16,372 nt of DNA, taken from NCBI GenBank assembly GCA_002437905.1, contig DJRT01000021.1:53099-69470 (forward strand), written 5' to 3'. The stretch is from Ruminococcaceae bacterium UBA6353. Its GTDB lineage: Bacteria > Bacillota > Clostridia > Oscillospirales > Acutalibacteraceae. Position numbers and translations under genes: made by a program. Positions 1 to 6,970 of the stretch are shown here, piece after piece. Below the pieces are notes generated by a model. That model was not told where the DNA came from, did not search any database, and saw nothing but the letters and a program-made list of their open reading frames with translations. Position 1 is the first letter of the stretch. The number at the start of each line of letters is the position of its first letter.

Positions 1-1
1 G

Positions 2-37
2 CCCCGTCGAGAATGGGCGACGGCCCATTCTCCGGGG
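2..37. repeat. Long perfect inverted repeat (hairpin)
   Basis: A perfect 10-base-pair stem (arms 9-18 and 23-32) encloses the four-base loop GACG. CCCC at 2-5 and GGGG at 34-37 could extend it after a small asymmetric internal loop. Only three T follow on the plus strand, and the minus-strand continuation lies outside the window, so whether it is a terminator of a gene beyond the left edge cannot be decided. Confidence 0.5.
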
Positions 38-101
38 TTTCAGCTATCCCTGGGGCGCTCGCAATATATCTTCGTTTGCGCCCGATTGCGGTTTGCCACA
101 G

Positions 102-134
102 AAAAAACGGACGGCGCGTTTTATTCCGCGCCGT
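102..134 (-). terminator. Rho-independent terminator of the LCP-sugar transferase unit
   Basis: Read on the minus strand, an 8-base-pair GC-rich stem (ACGGCGCG at 127-134 with CGCGCCGT at 111-118) closes an 8-base loop and is followed, after three bases, by six T (positions 107-102). The stem overlaps the stop codon of the sugar transferase, so transcription ends directly behind that gene. Confidence 0.85.
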
Positions 135-747
135 TGCCGCTAAGCACCGCCGGCACCGTCTTCAGGATGATCTTCAGGTCTGTCCACAGACTGCGCTCGC
201 GGATGTATTTCAGATCCAGCTCAACCCACTCGTCAAAGCTGATGTTGTTGCGGCCGCTGCATTGCCAGTAGCAGGTCAGCCCCTGCTTGACCAGCAGCCG
301 CTGCTTTTGGTATTCCGTGTACTGCTTCACTTCGGATACCAGCGGTGGCCGCGGGCCGACGATGCTCATATCCCCCAGCAGGATGTTCACCAGCTGCGGC
401 AGCTCATCCATGCTGGTGCGCCGGATGAAGCGGCCAACCTTGGTGATCCGGGGATCTTCCTTAATCTTGAAGGCGGGGCCGTCCATTTCGTTCATGGCCT
501 GCAGCTTCGCCAGCATCTCCGGCGAGTCAGCATTGACGCACATACTGCGGAATTTGAAAATACGGAAGGTCTTGCCGTTCTTTCCTACGCGGTTTTGATA
601 ATAAATAGCCGGGCCGCCGTCACTGCGTACCATGATCACCAGCACCAGCAGCAGCGGAGAAAGCAGAATGAGAGCAATGCCGGAAATAAGAATGTCGAAT
701 AACCGCTTAATGGCGTCATACAGCGGCTTTTCCTTAAAATCGTCCAT
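121..747 (-). CDS. Phosphoglycosyl transferase (bacterial sugar transferase family)
   Basis: This 208-residue protein is a monotopic phosphoglycosyl transferase of the bacterial sugar transferase family. Such enzymes move a sugar phosphate from a nucleotide sugar to undecaprenyl phosphate at the inner membrane face, starting capsule, exopolysaccharide or glycan synthesis. Visible are the KRLFD motif (14-18), one hydrophobic re-entrant segment (about 18-40), YQNRVGKNGK (50-59), FRSM (66-69), the catalytic Asp-Glu pair in MDELPQL (D114, E115) and GDMSIVGPRPP (125-135). The size fits the small single-domain PglC/WcaJ-catalytic form. A TTG start at 774 is possible, but the ATG at 747 sits 9 bases behind a GAGGAAAGG-like ribosome site and begins where family homology begins. 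It lies 36 bases behind the LCP gene and is probably cotranscribed with it. The sugar cannot be told from sequence. Confidence 0.93.
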   Translation of the reverse strand: MDDFKEKPLYDAIKRLFDILISGIALILLSPLLLVLVIMVRSDGGPAIYYQNRVGKNGKTFRIFKFRSMCVNADSPEMLAKLQAMNEMDGPAFKIKEDPRITKVGRFIRRTSMDELPQLVNILLGDMSIVGPRPPLVSEVKQYTEYQKQRLLVKQGLTCYWQCSGRNNISFDEWVELDLKYIRERSLWTDLKIILKTVPAVLSGNGAE

Positions 748-783
748 GCACTTGTTCCTTTCCTCAATCAGCAAAGGCTTGTT

Positions 784-2175
784 TTATTCGCCGGGCTTGG
801 CCGTGGGGGCTGGCTCCGGTGTCTGCGCAGTGGTGGTTGTGGTGGCTGGGGTAACGGGATCCTTGCCGGTGGTGGTCGTGCCGGTCGGCCCATTGCCGGT
901 GGTGGTTGTGGGGCCGGTGGTGGCGTCCTTGTCCGGTATGGTGGTGGTGGCCGTGGTGTTGGGGGTGGTCACCTCATCCGGATCCACAATAACGGTTGTG
1001 GTGGTGGTTCCGGTGTTGCTGGTGGTGGGGTTTGTGCCGGTCACGGTGCTGTGGTTCACGCTGGGCTTCTGCGTCTCCACCACCTCGGCCGTCTCGTAAA
1101 TGAAATTGTGCAGCACGGTGGTGGCCGCCGTCAGGTCGTAGCGGTATACCCAGCCGTAGCCATCGCCCAGGTTGCCGCCGTGCGGATTGCACGCCGGGGT
1201 GGGCAGGCTGAGGCTCTCAAAGGTGGGCTGCTTGGTCATTGCCCAGTAGGCAATGCTCAGCATCTCATTGCTGGTCAGGTTGGTGTGGCAGAGGCTCAGC
1301 ACATTGCTGATCATTGCCGGCAGCTTGGTGGCCGGGGTCGTTTTCACCTGGTCATAGGCGGCTTGCAGGACGATCTTCTGCCGGTTGCCGCGGTCGATGT
1401 CCGAGCCGGTGTAGCGGTTGCGGGAGTGTGCCAGCGTCTGGGCGCCGGTCAGGTGCCGCACGCCGGTACCGGCTACCGGCGGACAGGTGATGCCGAGGCT
1501 GTTCAGCTCCGGCGCATAGTAATTGTTGAGAATATCCAGCTCGCCGGCATTCAGCTCCACATCCACGCCGCCGATGTAATCGATCAGCTTGACAAACTCA
1601 TAGAAGTTGATGTAGGCATAGTCGGTGATGTTCATGCCATAGTTCTGGTTGAGGGTCTTGACCGCCAGATTGGCCTTGCCGAAGGCCCAGGCGTGGGTCA
1701 GCTTGGAGTAGCCGTGTCCCTCGATCTTCACGAAAGAGTCGCGTGCCAGCGAGGTCATCTTGATCTTGTTGTGCACCTGGTCGATGGACAGGATGATGAC
1801 CGCATCCGAGCGCCCCACATCGTTGTTCTGGCGGGTGTCCAGACCGAACAGGGCGATATTCTGCACGCCCTCGGTGGGCAGTTCAACATTGATGCCTACG
1901 CTGCCGCTCAGCTCACTGCCGCGCTGCACCCGCCCCAGCATGGCATAGATGATGCTGACGGCTGTAACCGCCAGCGCCAGCAGTGCCGCGCCGGCGATGA
2001 TGGCGATGCGGATGATCAGCTGCTTTTTGGTCAGTTTCTTTTTTTGCCCGGTCTTGCTCATCTGGGAAAGGCTCATCTGGATCGGTTCGCCGTCAGCCTG
2101 CGCCTGGGAGGCGCCGCAATACGGGCAGATCGGCTGTCCGCTGTGCAGACGCTTACCGCACTTGATGCACTTCAT
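784..2175 (-). CDS. LytR-CpsA-Psr (LCP) family protein with N-terminal zinc ribbon and Thr-rich tail
   Basis: A 463-residue protein of the LCP family, enzymes that transfer lipid-linked glycopolymers (teichoic acid, capsule, glycan) to peptidoglycan outside the membrane. Order of parts: a cytosolic zinc ribbon (C3-x2-C6 and C17-x2-C20), a basic stretch ending at about 52, one membrane segment (about 53-79), then the LCP domain (about 102-315) with GLDTR (111-115), GRSDAVIILSI, SLARDS with conserved R145, and the SRNRY...DIDRGNRQ block (251-266) whose Arg and Asp residues bind the pyrophosphate in the family. Residues 369-463 are a Thr/Pro-rich low-complexity tail, presumably wall-facing. The ATG at 2175 is preferred over the one six bases upstream, because the GAGGA ribosome site overlaps the latter. 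A strong promoter precedes it. The downstream sugar transferase suggests both act on one surface glycan. Confidence 0.93.
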   Translation of the reverse strand: MKCIKCGKRLHSGQPICPYCGASQAQADGEPIQMSLSQMSKTGQKKKLTKKQLIIRIAIIAGAALLALAVTAVSIIYAMLGRVQRGSELSGSVGINVELPTEGVQNIALFGLDTRQNNDVGRSDAVIILSIDQVHNKIKMTSLARDSFVKIEGHGYSKLTHAWAFGKANLAVKTLNQNYGMNITDYAYINFYEFVKLIDYIGGVDVELNAGELDILNNYYAPELNSLGITCPPVAGTGVRHLTGAQTLAHSRNRYTGSDIDRGNRQKIVLQAAYDQVKTTPATKLPAMISNVLSLCHTNLTSNEMLSIAYWAMTKQPTFESLSLPTPACNPHGGNLGDGYGWVYRYDLTAATTVLHNFIYETAEVVETQKPSVNHSTVTGTNPTTSNTGTTTTTVIVDPDEVTTPNTTATTTIPDKDATTGPTTTTGNGPTGTTTTGKDPVTPATTTTTAQTPEPAPTAKPGE

Positions 2176-2272
2176 TAGCATTCCTCGTTTTCTGTATAAA
2201 GATGTGCCCGGCCGTTGGCTTTTCCGGCAGCAGGCAGGACGGATATGGCAAAATCAACCACAATACGACAGC

Positions 2273-2301
2273 ATTATAGCACAGTCGTCCGCATTTGGCA
2301 A
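2273..2301 (-). promoter_or_regulatory. Sigma-70-type promoter of the LCP gene
   Basis: On the minus strand TTGCCA (2301-2296) and a perfect TATAAT (2278-2273) are separated by 17 bases. The expected start point lies near 2266, giving a leader of about 90 bases before the ATG at 2175. It separates the LCP-sugar transferase unit from the metal transporter genes upstream. Confidence 0.85.
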
Positions 2302-2337
2302 GATGGAAAGAATGACAGTTTTGTTACCGCTGCCGGC

Positions 2338-3135
2338 TCACTTTTCCCGCATCAGGAAGGTGCCGAAGAACAGAGCAGCCAGCACCAGGATGATGGTGGG
2401 GCCGGTGGCCACGGCGTTGTAATAGGAAAGCAGCAGCCCCAGCACGCCGGAGAACAGCCCGAAGCTGAGCGCCAGCAGGTGATAGCTGCGCATGCTGCGG
2501 GCGATATTGCGCGCAGCGGCGGCCGGCAGGATCAGCATGGCGTTGATCAGCAGCAGGCCAACCCAGCGGATCGCCAGCATCACCACCACCGCCACCAGCG
2601 TGACAAATACATTGTCCAGCAGCGCCACGGGCAGCCCCTTGCTGCGCGCCACGGCGGGGCTGACACTGACGGCATGGAAGCCGTTGAAGCAGAACAGCCA
2701 CAGCAGCAGGGTCAGCACCAGCACACCGGCCAGCACCCACAGCTCACTGCCGGTGATGCTGAGAATATCGCCGATCAGCAGGCTCTGGTAATTGGCAAAG
2801 CTGCCGCTGCGGGAGAGCAGCACCAGCCCCAGGGCGACCCCAACGGAAGAAAACACGCCGATCACGGCGTCGGTGGAGGCGATGCGGGAGTGACGCACCC
2901 GGTTCATGGCCAGGGCAAACACCACCGCAAAGAGCACCATGATCCAGGTATACCGGCTGGCGCCGGCCACCACGCCGATGGCCACACCGGTGAGTGCGGA
3001 ATGGCCGAGCGCATCCGAGAAGAAGGACATGCCGTTATTGACAACCAGCGTGCCCAGCATAGCCAGCAGCGGCACCAGCAGCAGGATCGCCCACAGTGCC
3101 GTGCGCATAAAATCGTATTGCCACCAGGAAAACAT
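2338..3135 (-). CDS. znuB: Zinc/manganese-type ABC transporter permease (ABC-3 family)
   Basis: A hydrophobic protein of 265 residues with about eight membrane segments, matching the ABC-3 (ZnuB/MntB/TroC) permease family; near the N-terminus the stretch NNGMSFFSDALGHSALTGVAIG is the family hallmark region. It would form the membrane channel of an importer together with the ATPase and binding protein immediately upstream. The ATG at 3135 shares one base with the stop codon of the ATPase gene (TGATG), a translational coupling arrangement; a GTG three bases earlier, 6 bases behind AGGAGG, is an equally plausible start. No clear terminator follows, but a separate promoter for the next gene lies 37 bases beyond the stop. 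The metal is inferred as zinc from the binding protein; manganese or iron cannot be excluded for this subunit alone. Confidence 0.92.
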   Translation of the reverse strand: MFSWWQYDFMRTALWAILLLVPLLAMLGTLVVNNGMSFFSDALGHSALTGVAIGVVAGASRYTWIMVLFAVVFALAMNRVRHSRIASTDAVIGVFSSVGVALGLVLLSRSGSFANYQSLLIGDILSITGSELWVLAGVLVLTLLLWLFCFNGFHAVSVSPAVARSKGLPVALLDNVFVTLVAVVVMLAIRWVGLLLINAMLILPAAAARNIARSMRSYHLLALSFGLFSGVLGLLLSYYNAVATGPTIILVLAALFFGTFLMREK

Positions 3136-3863
3136 CACGCGTCACCTCCTGTGGGGAATGCCTGCCGGAAGGCCGGGGCAGCGAACACCTCCGCCGGTGC
3201 GCCGGCGGCCAGCACCCGCTTATCCAGCAGCACCACACGGTCGGCGTGGTGCCGCACATAGTGCAGATCATGGGAGATCAGCAGGATGACCATATCATCC
3301 CGGCGCAGCTGCTCCAGCAGCTCGTAGAACAGTGCCAGACCGGCCTCGTCCACGCCGGAGACCGGCTCGTCCAGCACCAGCATATCCGGGTGCGGGCGGG
3401 TGGCAATGGCCAGCAGCACCCGCTGCAGCTCACCGCCGGACAGGCGGCCGGCGGGCTTGTCCAGCAGGCCGTCCGCCGCAAAGCGGGCGAAATGTGCCTC
3501 CAGCTCCCGCCGCAGCCGCCCCGGCACCGGCAGAAACACCGGCCAGCGGCTGGTGTAGGTCAGTGCCAGATCCTGCACCGTGGCCGGGGAGCCGCGGTCA
3601 ATGTTCAGGCTCTGCGGTACATAGCCGATGCGCGGCCGCTTTTCCGCCGGGATGCCATCGTGACCGGTAAAGATGACCTCCCCCTTGTGCGGCAGCTCAC
3701 CGAGGATGGCCTTGAACAGGGTGCTTTTGCCGGCACCATTGCGTCCAATGACCGCTGTCAGCTCACCGCAGTGGGCATGCAGGCTGACATCCTCCACCAG
3801 CGTGGCGTCGCCGATTTTGACCGTGATATGGTTGATCTTCAGACAGTGCAGTCCGCAGCCCAT
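3135..3863 (-). CDS. znuC: Zinc/manganese-type ABC transporter ATP-binding protein
   Basis: This 242-residue protein is the ATPase of the metal importer. Seen in order: Walker A GRNGAGKST (40-48), Q-loop Q84, signature LSGGELQR (141-148), Walker B MLVLDEP (161-167) with catalytic E166, and the switch histidine H198 in SHD. Length and motif spacing are those of ZnuC/MntA-type ATPases. The ATG at 3863 is 6 bases after the stop of the binding-protein gene; a GGAGGG site lies 10 bases upstream, inside the end of that gene. The stop codon overlaps the permease start, so the three subunits are made from one message. All catalytic residues are present, so it should be active. Confidence 0.94.
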   Translation of the reverse strand: MGCGLHCLKINHITVKIGDATLVEDVSLHAHCGELTAVIGRNGAGKSTLFKAILGELPHKGEVIFTGHDGIPAEKRPRIGYVPQSLNIDRGSPATVQDLALTYTSRWPVFLPVPGRLRRELEAHFARFAADGLLDKPAGRLSGGELQRVLLAIATRPHPDMLVLDEPVSGVDEAGLALFYELLEQLRRDDMVILLISHDLHYVRHHADRVVLLDKRVLAAGAPAEVFAAPAFRQAFPTGGDA

Positions 3864-3869
3864 AGGTGT

Positions 3870-4841
3870 TTATCCCTCCGTTACCTGCCGCAGCAGGGTG
3901 ATATTGTGCTGCATGGCGCGCAGCCAGTCATCCGGGCGGCCGCTGCCCTTCACAGCCGTGTCCAGCGCCAGCACCTGCGCGGCCGGCACCTGCCGGTCCA
4001 GCGCGGTATAGCGCACGGTGTATTGGTTATCGTACAGCAGCAGCAGGCGTCCGTCCGCTTTGATTGCCTGCTGTGCGGCGGCCAGGTCGCCGGCAGATAC
4101 GCCGCTGTCCTCTCCGATGGTCAGGGAGACTGCCGTGTGCAGCCCCAGGTCATCCGCCAGATAGGCCAGCGATTCGTGAAAGGTGATGCAGGAACGACCG
4201 TCCAGTGCGGCGGCCAGCTGCTGCAGTTCATCGGCAACGGCCAGCACCTGTGTGCGGTAGGCAGCGCCGTTGGCGGTGTATGCGGCGGCATTGGCCGGAT
4301 CCATGGTACACAGGGCGTCGGTGATGGCCTGTACCTGTGCGGCATAGCGGGTGGGGCTGACCCACACATGCTCATTGTCCGCATGGGCATGGTCTTTGTC
4401 GTGGTCCTCCTCTGTCGCATGGCTGTGGGCATGGTCATGGTCGTGATCGTGGCCGTCGCCATCCAGCAGCGGCAGTCCGGCGGAGGTATCCACCGCCGTG
4501 GCCGAAAGGGTCGGCAGCACATCCTCCAGAAAGCTCTCGGCCCCGGCCCCATTAAGCAGCAGCAGGTCGGCGCTGCCCAGCGTGATGCGGTTGGCTGGGG
4601 AGAGCTGATAATCGTGCAGGCAGCCGGTGGCGGAGCCGGTCAGGTTGACCAGGGTGATGCCGGGGATATCCCCCAGCACATTCTGCGCCGCCACATAGAG
4701 CGGGTAAACGGTTGTGACAACGGTCTTTCCGCGGCGGGTGGTATCCACCGTGCCGGTAAAGTGGGTCAGCACGGCCGAGGCCAGGGCAATGCCGGCCATC
4801 AGCAGCGCCGCACGGCCATAGATCTTTCTTGGGGAGCTCAT
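3870..4841 (-). CDS. znuA: Zinc ABC transporter substrate-binding protein (ZnuA/TroA family)
   Basis: A 323-residue extracytoplasmic metal-binding protein of cluster A-I (ZnuA/TroA). Likely metal ligands, by family position, are H76 (in LHDYQLSP), H158 (in NEHVWVSP), H222 (in FHESLAYL) and D271. Between the first two lies a His/Asp/Glu-rich loop (about 128-158, many HD repeats), the mark of zinc-specific ZnuA proteins, thought to collect or sense zinc. The N-terminus has a basic start and a hydrophobic segment (about 10-28) but no cysteine, so no lipobox is visible; the protein is probably held by an uncleaved helix or released after cleavage. AAGGAGG lies 5 bases before the ATG. It starts 24 bases after queT and is followed at 6 bases by the ATPase gene, so queT, binding protein, ATPase and permease form one directon. 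Confidence 0.94.
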   Translation of the reverse strand: MSSPRKIYGRAALLMAGIALASAVLTHFTGTVDTTRRGKTVVTTVYPLYVAAQNVLGDIPGITLVNLTGSATGCLHDYQLSPANRITLGSADLLLLNGAGAESFLEDVLPTLSATAVDTSAGLPLLDGDGHDHDHDHAHSHATEEDHDKDHAHADNEHVWVSPTRYAAQVQAITDALCTMDPANAAAYTANGAAYRTQVLAVADELQQLAAALDGRSCITFHESLAYLADDLGLHTAVSLTIGEDSGVSAGDLAAAQQAIKADGRLLLLYDNQYTVRYTALDRQVPAAQVLALDTAVKGSGRPDDWLRAMQHNITLLRQVTEG

Positions 4842-4865
4842 GGCAGCCTCCTTATCTGTGTCTGT

Positions 4866-5396
4866 TTACTCGTCCAGGCGGTTGGCCAGGCCGGATACGG
4901 TCAGCCCGCGGTAGAGCAGCAGGCCGCCGCCGATACACGCAACCGCCTGCCCGGCGGCCACCAATCCGGTCTGCAGCAGCCACACCGGCAGCGTGCGTAC
5001 CGGGCTGACCAGGGTCAGCTCGGTGCCCACCGCCAGGGCGTTCAGCACCACGGGGGGCAGGGTGGAGAGCACCGGCAGCCCCCACAGGCGGCAGCTGCGC
5101 CAGCGGCGGGTCAGCAGGGCGGCCACCAGTGTGGTCAGCGAACCGATGATCACATCGGGGAAGCCGATCACTGCGGTGCCGAGGCTGATCCCCAGCAGAT
5201 TGGAGAGCAGGCAGCCTACGGTCAGGCCGGGGACGGCGGCCGGGGTGATGGCCGCCAGCACGGTCAGCGCCTCTGCCACGCGGCATTGGGCGGCGCCGAA
5301 GGAAATCGGGGCCAGACAGACGGTCAGTGCCGTATACAGCGCAGCGATCAGGGCGGCGGTAACAAGACGGCGGGTGGAAAAACGGGCAGATTTCAT
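4866..5396 (-). CDS. queT: QueT-family transporter (queuosine precursor uptake)
   Basis: A 176-residue hydrophobic protein of the QueT family, proposed substrate-binding (S) components of ECF vitamin transporters that bring in the queuosine precursor preQ1. The family stretch APISFGAAQCRVAEAL (29-44), ITPAAVPGL (50-58), GCLLSNLLG (61-69) and the later LPPVVLNALAVGTEL (113-127) are recognisable; about five to six membrane segments can be drawn. Function is supported independently by the preQ1-I-like riboswitch just upstream. No ECF energy-coupling module lies in the window, so it would use a shared one. The ATG at 5396 is 8 bases behind GGAG, which belongs to the riboswitch tail. The start of the zinc binding-protein gene follows 24 bases after the stop. 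Confidence 0.92.
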   Translation of the reverse strand: MKSARFSTRRLVTAALIAALYTALTVCLAPISFGAAQCRVAEALTVLAAITPAAVPGLTVGCLLSNLLGISLGTAVIGFPDVIIGSLTTLVAALLTRRWRSCRLWGLPVLSTLPPVVLNALAVGTELTLVSPVRTLPVWLLQTGLVAAGQAVACIGGGLLLYRGLTVSGLANRLDE

Positions 5397-5404
5397 AGCA
5401 AAGA

Positions 5405-5446
5405 CTCCTTAGTTTTGTTTTAAGTCAGGATGGTTACGAACTGACT
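5405..5446 (-). promoter_or_regulatory. preQ1-I-like riboswitch controlling queT translation
   Basis: Minus strand: stem AGTCAG (5446-5441) with CTGACT (5428-5423), 12-base loop TTCGTAACCATC, then an A-rich tail TTAAAACAAAACTAAGGAG ending at 5405. A short hairpin of five to six pairs, a loop rich in C and A, and an A-rich tail ending in ACTAAGGA are the features of the small preQ1-I aptamer known from queuosine genes of Firmicutes. The tail carries the ribosome site of queT (ATG at 5396, 8 bases on), so ligand-stabilised pseudoknot formation should hide it: repression at translation. I did not work out the pseudoknot base by base. The downstream gene being queT makes the call strong. Confidence 0.85.
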
Positions 5447-5461
5447 GTATAAATTATTGCT

Positions 5462-6208
5462 TCAAATACGATTAGTAATATCTTCCGTCCGCCGCCAGCG
5501 GTACGGGCGTACGCTTTCGTCCCGGTCAAGGCAGCCGGCGGCACGCAAAAGCTTGAGTGTGCCGTTCAGCCGGCGGCCCTGCAGGCGGGCAGCCTTGCCG
5601 AAGGCGGCGGCGGTAAATTCCTGCGGGAGCGTGGGCGGAATGAGGGCGGCGTAATCCGCCGGGGCGGTCAGGGTAAGTGTGTCCGCCAGTGCCAGCGGAT
5701 AGCGCTCCAGCCGATGAGAGCCGCGCTTGCCGTCGCGGCTGCGTCGGCCGTCGGCCAGACGGTGCTCCTCGACATCCAGCAGCAGCAGGCGCACGGTCAG
5801 CTGCGGGTGAAACAGGCAGGGCAGCAGGTAGATCAGCTCACCGCCGGCGTCAGTAAAGCTGCCGTGGCGTGGGGATCGGTGCGGTGCGCCGGCCTCGCCG
5901 GTGGCGGGGTCGATCCATACCAGCTGTTTTTGCCGCACCAGTGGGTGCACTACCGTGACCGGATACTGCGTAAGCAGCCGCTCCAGCTTGGGGCGGAAGG
6001 CGGAAAAGCCCGCCGTCTGGATCTCGGTGACCTGCCGTCCGTCAAAGATATCGGCTACGCTGCCGTCCGGCAGCAGCACCTCATGGCGTGTGCGGTCCGG
6101 CTCCAGCCACAGCTTCAGGGCGGCGTGGGTGAGCTTTTCTCCCAGCGTGCCGATGCCGCTGTCGGCGGGGGCTTCCCGCGCCAGCCGCACAGCCTCGGAA
6201 AATTCCAT
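5462..6208 (-). CDS. Conserved protein of unknown function, possible nuclease-like fold plus C-terminal helical domain
   Basis: A 248-residue soluble protein. The pattern LGEK, HEVLLPDGSVADI, EIQT, PVTVVHPL, WIDPATGE, LLLLDVEEHR followed by a basic RRSRDGKRGSHRLERYP stretch resembles a conserved hypothetical family I recall from Clostridia; I know no experimental function. Residues D53 and E62-x-Q64 lie on what look like two adjacent strands, as in D...ExK/ExQ sites of PD-(D/E)XK nucleases; this is a guess. The end (about 196-230) could be a winged-helix-like module. The ATG at 6208 lies 6 bases behind GGAGGG and 2 bases after the stop of the thioesterase gene, so translation is probably coupled. 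An upstream start at 6226 would overlap the thioesterase and remove that ribosome site. The stop lies 15 bases before the riboswitch. Confidence 0.85.
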   Translation of the reverse strand: MEFSEAVRLAREAPADSGIGTLGEKLTHAALKLWLEPDRTRHEVLLPDGSVADIFDGRQVTEIQTAGFSAFRPKLERLLTQYPVTVVHPLVRQKQLVWIDPATGEAGAPHRSPRHGSFTDAGGELIYLLPCLFHPQLTVRLLLLDVEEHRLADGRRSRDGKRGSHRLERYPLALADTLTLTAPADYAALIPPTLPQEFTAAAFGKAARLQGRRLNGTLKLLRAAGCLDRDESVRPYRWRRTEDITNRI

Positions 6209-6210
6209 CC

Positions 6211-6954
6211 TCAGCCCTCCGCGCACAGGGTCACACAGGCGTCAAAGGAGGTGCCGCGGTCGGTGCTGCCGCGCACAAATACGGTCGGCGGCGTCATTGC
6301 TGCCGCCAGCTGCAGCGTATCCCCCGGCCGGCTCTCGCCAGCAAAGCGCAGCTGCACTTCCCGGATCGCTCCCTCCTGTACGGCGGCGGGCAGGGCGTCC
6401 AGCAGCAGATCGGCGTAGCGGGTATTGTTCATGTGGCGGCTCAGATCCACATCGGCGCGCCCCACCGGGTAGCTGCCCACCGGCTGCAGTGCCGGCGGTG
6501 TCCAGCGCTCTGGGTCCGGGCAGCGGACCGTGCGGGTCTCATCCGCGTGTACACCGAAGCGGTCAAATTCTGTGCCGCGCAGCAGCCGGTGCTGGGCGGC
6601 ATCCACCAGGGCCAGCTGCATCACGCCGCTCAGACATTCCTGCCCGGCGGCATCCGTCCAGCGGTAGCAGCGGAAAAAGCGGGGGCCGCGCCGCTCCCGG
6701 TGCCAGGTGCACAGCGACAGGCTTTCGCCAAGCCGGGGCAGCCGTTCGATGCGGCAGCGCCAGGCGGTGGCAACAAACACCATCCCGGCGGCGGCCAGAT
6801 CCTGCCAGCCAAGCCCGGCGGGGGCAAAGTGCCGGTCAGCCGCCTCCTGCTGGTAGCGCAGGATGGCGCTCAGCCGCAGGCTGGCCTCCGGCCCCACATC
6901 ATAGGTGGCGACGGTGACCGGCATAAGATATTCGCACGGTATATTACAGCTCAT
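6211..6954 (-). CDS. Acyl-ACP thioesterase family protein
   Basis: A 247-residue double-hotdog protein of the acyl-ACP thioesterase family (FatA/FatB relatives), which release fatty acids from acyl carrier protein in the cytosol. The second hotdog holds VGRADVDLSRHMNNTRYADLL (164-184), equal to the plant DxNxHVNN active-site block: D170, H174 and N176-N177 fit, but the position of the usual catalytic Asn is S172. E207 in FAGESRPGD fits the catalytic Glu. The first hotdog has the expected YDVG and LRYQQEAADRH stretches. The ATG at 6954 lies 6 bases behind AAGGAG; longer readings to 7113 would run into the MATE gene and have no homology. It starts 16 bases after the MATE stop and 2 bases before the next gene, so it sits inside one unit. 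Substrate chain length is unknown. Confidence 0.92.
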   Translation of the reverse strand: MSCNIPCEYLMPVTVATYDVGPEASLRLSAILRYQQEAADRHFAPAGLGWQDLAAAGMVFVATAWRCRIERLPRLGESLSLCTWHRERRGPRFFRCYRWTDAAGQECLSGVMQLALVDAAQHRLLRGTEFDRFGVHADETRTVRCPDPERWTPPALQPVGSYPVGRADVDLSRHMNNTRYADLLLDALPAAVQEGAIREVQLRFAGESRPGDTLQLAAAMTPPTVFVRGSTDRGTSFDACVTLCAEG

Positions 6955-6970
6955 AATATACTCCTTGTAA

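Noticed and set aside
784..1070. Tandem DNA repeat or assembly artefact in the GGT/GGTTGTG-rich stretch
   Set aside because: It is imperfect and in frame, and encodes the Thr/Pro-rich tail of the LCP protein.
2215..5423. Long plus-strand open frames rich in Gln, His, Gly and Ala opposite the zinc transporter genes
   Set aside because: They are antisense images of real genes in GC-rich DNA, without ribosome sites or recognisable domains.
5446..5451. TATACA as -10 of a queT promoter
   Set aside because: A start point set by it would fall inside the riboswitch stem and destroy the aptamer, and no -35 lies 17 bases upstream.
5462..5490. Zur-box-like sequence (TAATCGTATTTG) upstream of queT
   Set aside because: It is not palindromic like the Zur consensus, and it encodes the last residues of the preceding gene.
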